A DNA stretch of 6,359 bases from assembly GCA_016181215.1 (NCBI GenBank), contig JACOZS010000006.1, positions 1 through 6,359 of the forward strand, in the 5' to 3' direction. A program made the translations under genes and the position numbers. The notes under the pieces were generated by a model. The model was given only the letters and a program-made list of their open reading frames with translations, had not been told where the DNA came from and did not search any database. Below are positions 4,752-6,359 of the stretch, piece after piece (positions within the stretch are counted from its first letter, which is position 1; each line of letters begins with the position of its first letter). Origin of the DNA: Candidatus Woesearchaeota archaeon (GTDB lineage Archaea; Nanobdellota; Nanobdellia; SCGC-AAA011-G17; JACOZS01).

Positions 4752-5836
4752 CCTAATCTTCTTTCCAGCATTTCAACTAGGTATTGTGCTGCCGGAATAC
4801 AGCAGGTTAATCCTGGAGATTCCCAACCCACAAAATGAATTATTACTGCGTTTGAGTGCAATTCATCGAATTCCAAGATAAAATCAGATTGTTCTACTAC
4901 ATTTTTTCCATTTAATTTTGGTCTTATTCCTGAGTAAGCTTGAGATAAATCTTCTAAAGATAGGCCTCTTATTATTCTTGATGCCTGATTGAAAAATTCT
5001 CCTTTAGGAACCCAATGAGTTCTTTCATAGTCGTCCTTTTCATTAACGAAGACGACATTTGGTCCAAGCAACAATTCGTCGTGGGTGGTTTTTGTCACAT
5101 GAACTCCAAGCCCGTGATTTTTAGGCAGAGGATATATTGATCTGGTAACCAGACCGGATTTTTTTTGTGATACTTTATAATATTCGCCTCTGCATGGATG
5201 TATCTGCCATTTATTATTACCAAGCATTTTTGCTATTTCATCAGCATATAAGCCAGCACAGTTTATCAGAACGCGGGCCTCTAAATTTCTTTCGTGGTTT
5301 GTATTAACAAACACATTTTCTCCTTTAACTTGTATACCATTTACTCTAGTATTGTATAAGAATTCTGATCCATTTTCTTTAGCAAGACATTCCATTGTTC
5401 TAACAAGGGCAGTTTGATCCAACACGCCAGTATTAGGAGAATATAAAGCAGCAACGCCTTTACAATTTGGCTCTTTTTGGTGTAGTTCTACCTTACTAAT
5501 TATCTCCAATCCTTCAACGCCGTTACGCTCTCCCCGGAGTTTTAAATCCACTAAACCCGATATTTCATCATGAGACGAAGCTACAATTAACTTGCCTGTT
5601 TTTCTGTTTGGGACTTTATTCCTTGAGCAGAATTGATATAACAATGGATTGCCTCTGACGCAAAGCCGGGCCTTAAGGGAACCGCTTTTGTAATAGATTC
5701 CTGTATGAATTATTCCAGAGTTACGTTCTGATGTTTCCCTGCCTGGGCCTTCGTGTTTTTCAAAAACAAATACGTTTTCAAATTTTTTAGATAAGTAATA
5801 AGCGCTGGCACATCCTTTTTGTTTTATTGTTAACAT
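4748..5836 (-). CDS. lhgO: FAD-dependent oxidoreductase of the L-2-hydroxyglutarate oxidase (LhgO) type, lacking the N-terminal GxGxxG
   Basis: This 362-residue protein belongs to the DAO superfamily and is closest to LhgO, which oxidises L-2-hydroxyglutarate to 2-oxoglutarate; related glycerol-3-phosphate dehydrogenases are an alternative. Supporting segments are VFVFEKHEGPGRETSERNSG (22-41), IIHTGIYYKSGSLKA (42-56), INCAGLYADEIA (191-202), HPCRGEYY (213-220), YSGIRPKL (301-308) and VGWESPGLT (336-344). The start is odd. The family begins with a beta strand and GxGxxG, as in VIIGGGIIG, but here residues 1-8 read MLTIKQKG directly before the conserved CASAYYLSKKF. About five residues and the glycine loop that binds the FAD phosphates are missing. 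A TATA element is correctly spaced for this ATG, so the start itself looks genuine. The enzyme may be inactive, or the 5' end may carry a deletion or sequence error. It is convergent with the Rieske gene, and the two stop codons share TTAA at 4748-4751. Confidence 0.8.
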   Translation of the reverse strand: MLTIKQKGCASAYYLSKKFENVFVFEKHEGPGRETSERNSGIIHTGIYYKSGSLKARLCVRGNPLLYQFCSRNKVPNRKTGKLIVASSHDEISGLVDLKLRGERNGVEGLEIISKVELHQKEPNCKGVAALYSPNTGVLDQTALVRTMECLAKENGSEFLYNTRVNGIQVKGENVFVNTNHERNLEARVLINCAGLYADEIAKMLGNNKWQIHPCRGEYYKVSQKKSGLVTRSIYPLPKNHGLGVHVTKTTHDELLLGPNVVFVNEKDDYERTHWVPKGEFFNQASRIIRGLSLEDLSQAYSGIRPKLNGKNVVEQSDFILEFDELHSNAVIIHFVGWESPGLTCCIPAAQYLVEMLERRLG

Positions 5837-5857
5837 GATTATAGTGAAAGAAGAAAG

Positions 5858-5866
5858 ATTTAAATA
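5858..5866 (-). promoter_or_regulatory. TATA box of the LhgO-like gene, leaderless
   Basis: On the minus strand this reads TATTTAAAT, centred about 26 bases before the ATG that ends at 5836. The spacing predicts an mRNA starting at the start codon, as for other leaderless genes in the window. It supports the annotated start even though the encoded N-terminus is short. Confidence 0.55.
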
Positions 5867-5900
5867 ACTTTAGTAAATTTTCACATAAGATATAAACAGA

Positions 5901-5922
5901 ATGTTTTTTAAACATGTTTTTT
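5901..5922 (+). promoter_or_regulatory. TATA-like element with overlapping palindromes before the hypothetical gene
   Basis: TTTTTTAAA (5904-5912) is centred about 28 bases before the ATG at 5936 and is the probable TATA element. It lies within ATGTTT-TTT-AAACAT (5901-5915) and next to the perfect palindrome AAACATGTTT (5910-5919). ATGTTTTTT is also repeated directly at 5901 and 5914. Such symmetry over a TATA box could be a repressor site, but AT-rich sequence produces it easily by chance. Confidence 0.4.
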
Positions 5923-5935
5923 CTGAAATTAATAT

Positions 5936-6307
5936 ATGAAACTATCAGACGTATTAATAGATCTGCATAAGGTAAAAGGATTAAGAAACTTCAAAGTAAT
6001 TAGGGAAGAAGACAAGAATCTAATCAGGGACGCAGAGGACATTAATAATCTAGGGGTAAGAGATTGTTTGAACAGGAGATATACTATTTTACTAACACAT
6101 GATTCTACTTTTAGAGAGCCAACAGGGAAGATTGTTGAAGAGAATAACGGACAAGCAGTATTTCCTGCAGTTTCATTTCCAGAGGTAAGGGCGAAAGATG
6201 TAGTGAGCTCAAGCCCAAGCGACAAAGTGCATAAAATTCTAGTTGAGAAATTTAATATTAAATTAAATGAGGGGGAAGCTACCCTTTTGATAGGATTTAA
6301 TCTTTAA
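5936..6307 (+). CDS. Hypothetical protein of 123 residues
   Basis: I do not recognise this protein. It begins MKLSDVLIDLHKVKGLRNFK, is rich in charged residues, has one cysteine (44), and shows no signal peptide or membrane segment, so it is probably cytosolic. The N-terminal 45 residues look helical and charged. The middle contains YTILLTHDSTF and a Gly/Pro-bearing region (about 61-80), and the end is predicted strand (TLLIGFNL). A TATA element at leaderless spacing upstream and protein-like composition support a real gene; the opposite-strand frame over the same bases looks like a shadow. It is divergent from the LhgO-like gene across 99 bases and overlaps the end of a minus-strand gene by 11 bases. 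No function is proposed. Confidence 0.6.
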   Translation: MKLSDVLIDLHKVKGLRNFKVIREEDKNLIRDAEDINNLGVRDCLNRRYTILLTHDSTFREPTGKIVEENNGQAVFPAVSFPEVRAKDVVSSSPSDKVHKILVEKFNIKLNEGEATLLIGFNL

Positions 6308-6359
6308 GTATTTCTTTTAGCGTGTTATTTAGACTGATTGGTCTATAGTTAAGATCTTT
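6297..6359 (-). CDS. C-terminal end of a minus-strand protein, possibly an NAD-dependent epimerase
   Basis: Read from the right edge on the minus strand, one frame is open for 20 codons and ends in TAA at 6297-6299; the other two minus frames close within a few codons. It encodes LNYRPISLNNTLKEILKD. A G(Y/W).P.ISL.EGLK.T-type ending is characteristic of extended short-chain dehydrogenase/sugar epimerases, so that family is a reasonable guess. Twenty residues are too few to be sure. The gene would be convergent with the hypothetical gene, overlapping it by 11 bases. Confidence 0.45.
   Translation of the reverse strand, partial: KDLNYRPISLNNTLKEILKD

Noticed and set aside
5929..6225. Minus-strand open frame of 98 codons
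   Set aside because: It is antisense to the plus-strand hypothetical gene, which has the better start and promoter. The minus frame is rich in S/L/T as shadows usually are.
1..6359. CRISPR array, tRNA, rRNA or transposon
   Set aside because: No regularly spaced repeats, cloverleaf-like segments, rRNA-like stretches, transposase motifs or paired terminal repeats were seen on either strand.

Overview
The window looks archaeal, most likely from a small-genome DPANN lineage such as Woesearchaeota or Pacearchaeota. This is inferred from gene content, not from a marker gene. It is AT-rich. The first third carries an archaeal-style type IV pilus or type II secretion-like cluster. Three genes have a TATA element centred about 26-28 bases before the ATG with no room for a leader, the usual archaeal leaderless arrangement.

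Bases 1-3365 are one tightly packed plus-strand operon: the C-terminal third of a GspE/FlaI-type secretion ATPase (cut by the window edge), two FlaJ/TadC-type membrane platform proteins, and two small proteins with pilin-like N-termini. Neighbouring genes abut or overlap. Together they would form an inner-membrane motor and platform that exports or assembles pilin-like subunits. The second platform gene appears damaged: its ORF stops early, while a family-like C-terminal tail persists in another frame up to a stop that overlaps the next start.

Bases 3366-3891 carry no intact gene. They hold two hairpins, an orphan stretch of about 58 codons resembling the C-terminus of an archaeal TrmB-type regulator, a block of small inverted repeats, and the promoter of the next gene.

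Bases 3892-4751 encode two iron-sulfur proteins in an apparent operon: a DUF1858 domain fused to an A-type (IscA/SufA/ErpA) Fe-S carrier, then a small Rieske ferredoxin. Convergent to them, ending on the same TTAA, is a minus-strand FAD-dependent oxidoreductase of the L-2-hydroxyglutarate oxidase (LhgO) type. Its body is well conserved, but the N-terminal GxGxxG nucleotide-binding loop is absent from the predicted protein.

A 99-base divergent promoter region separates this gene from a 123-residue plus-strand protein that I do not recognise. The last 63 bases appear to hold the C-terminal end of a minus-strand gene, possibly an NAD-dependent sugar epimerase.

The most notable points are the two damaged or edited genes (platform protein and oxidoreductase), the DUF1858-IscA fusion next to a Rieske protein, and the decayed, hairpin-rich spacer. 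I do not see convincing evidence of a wholly new system.
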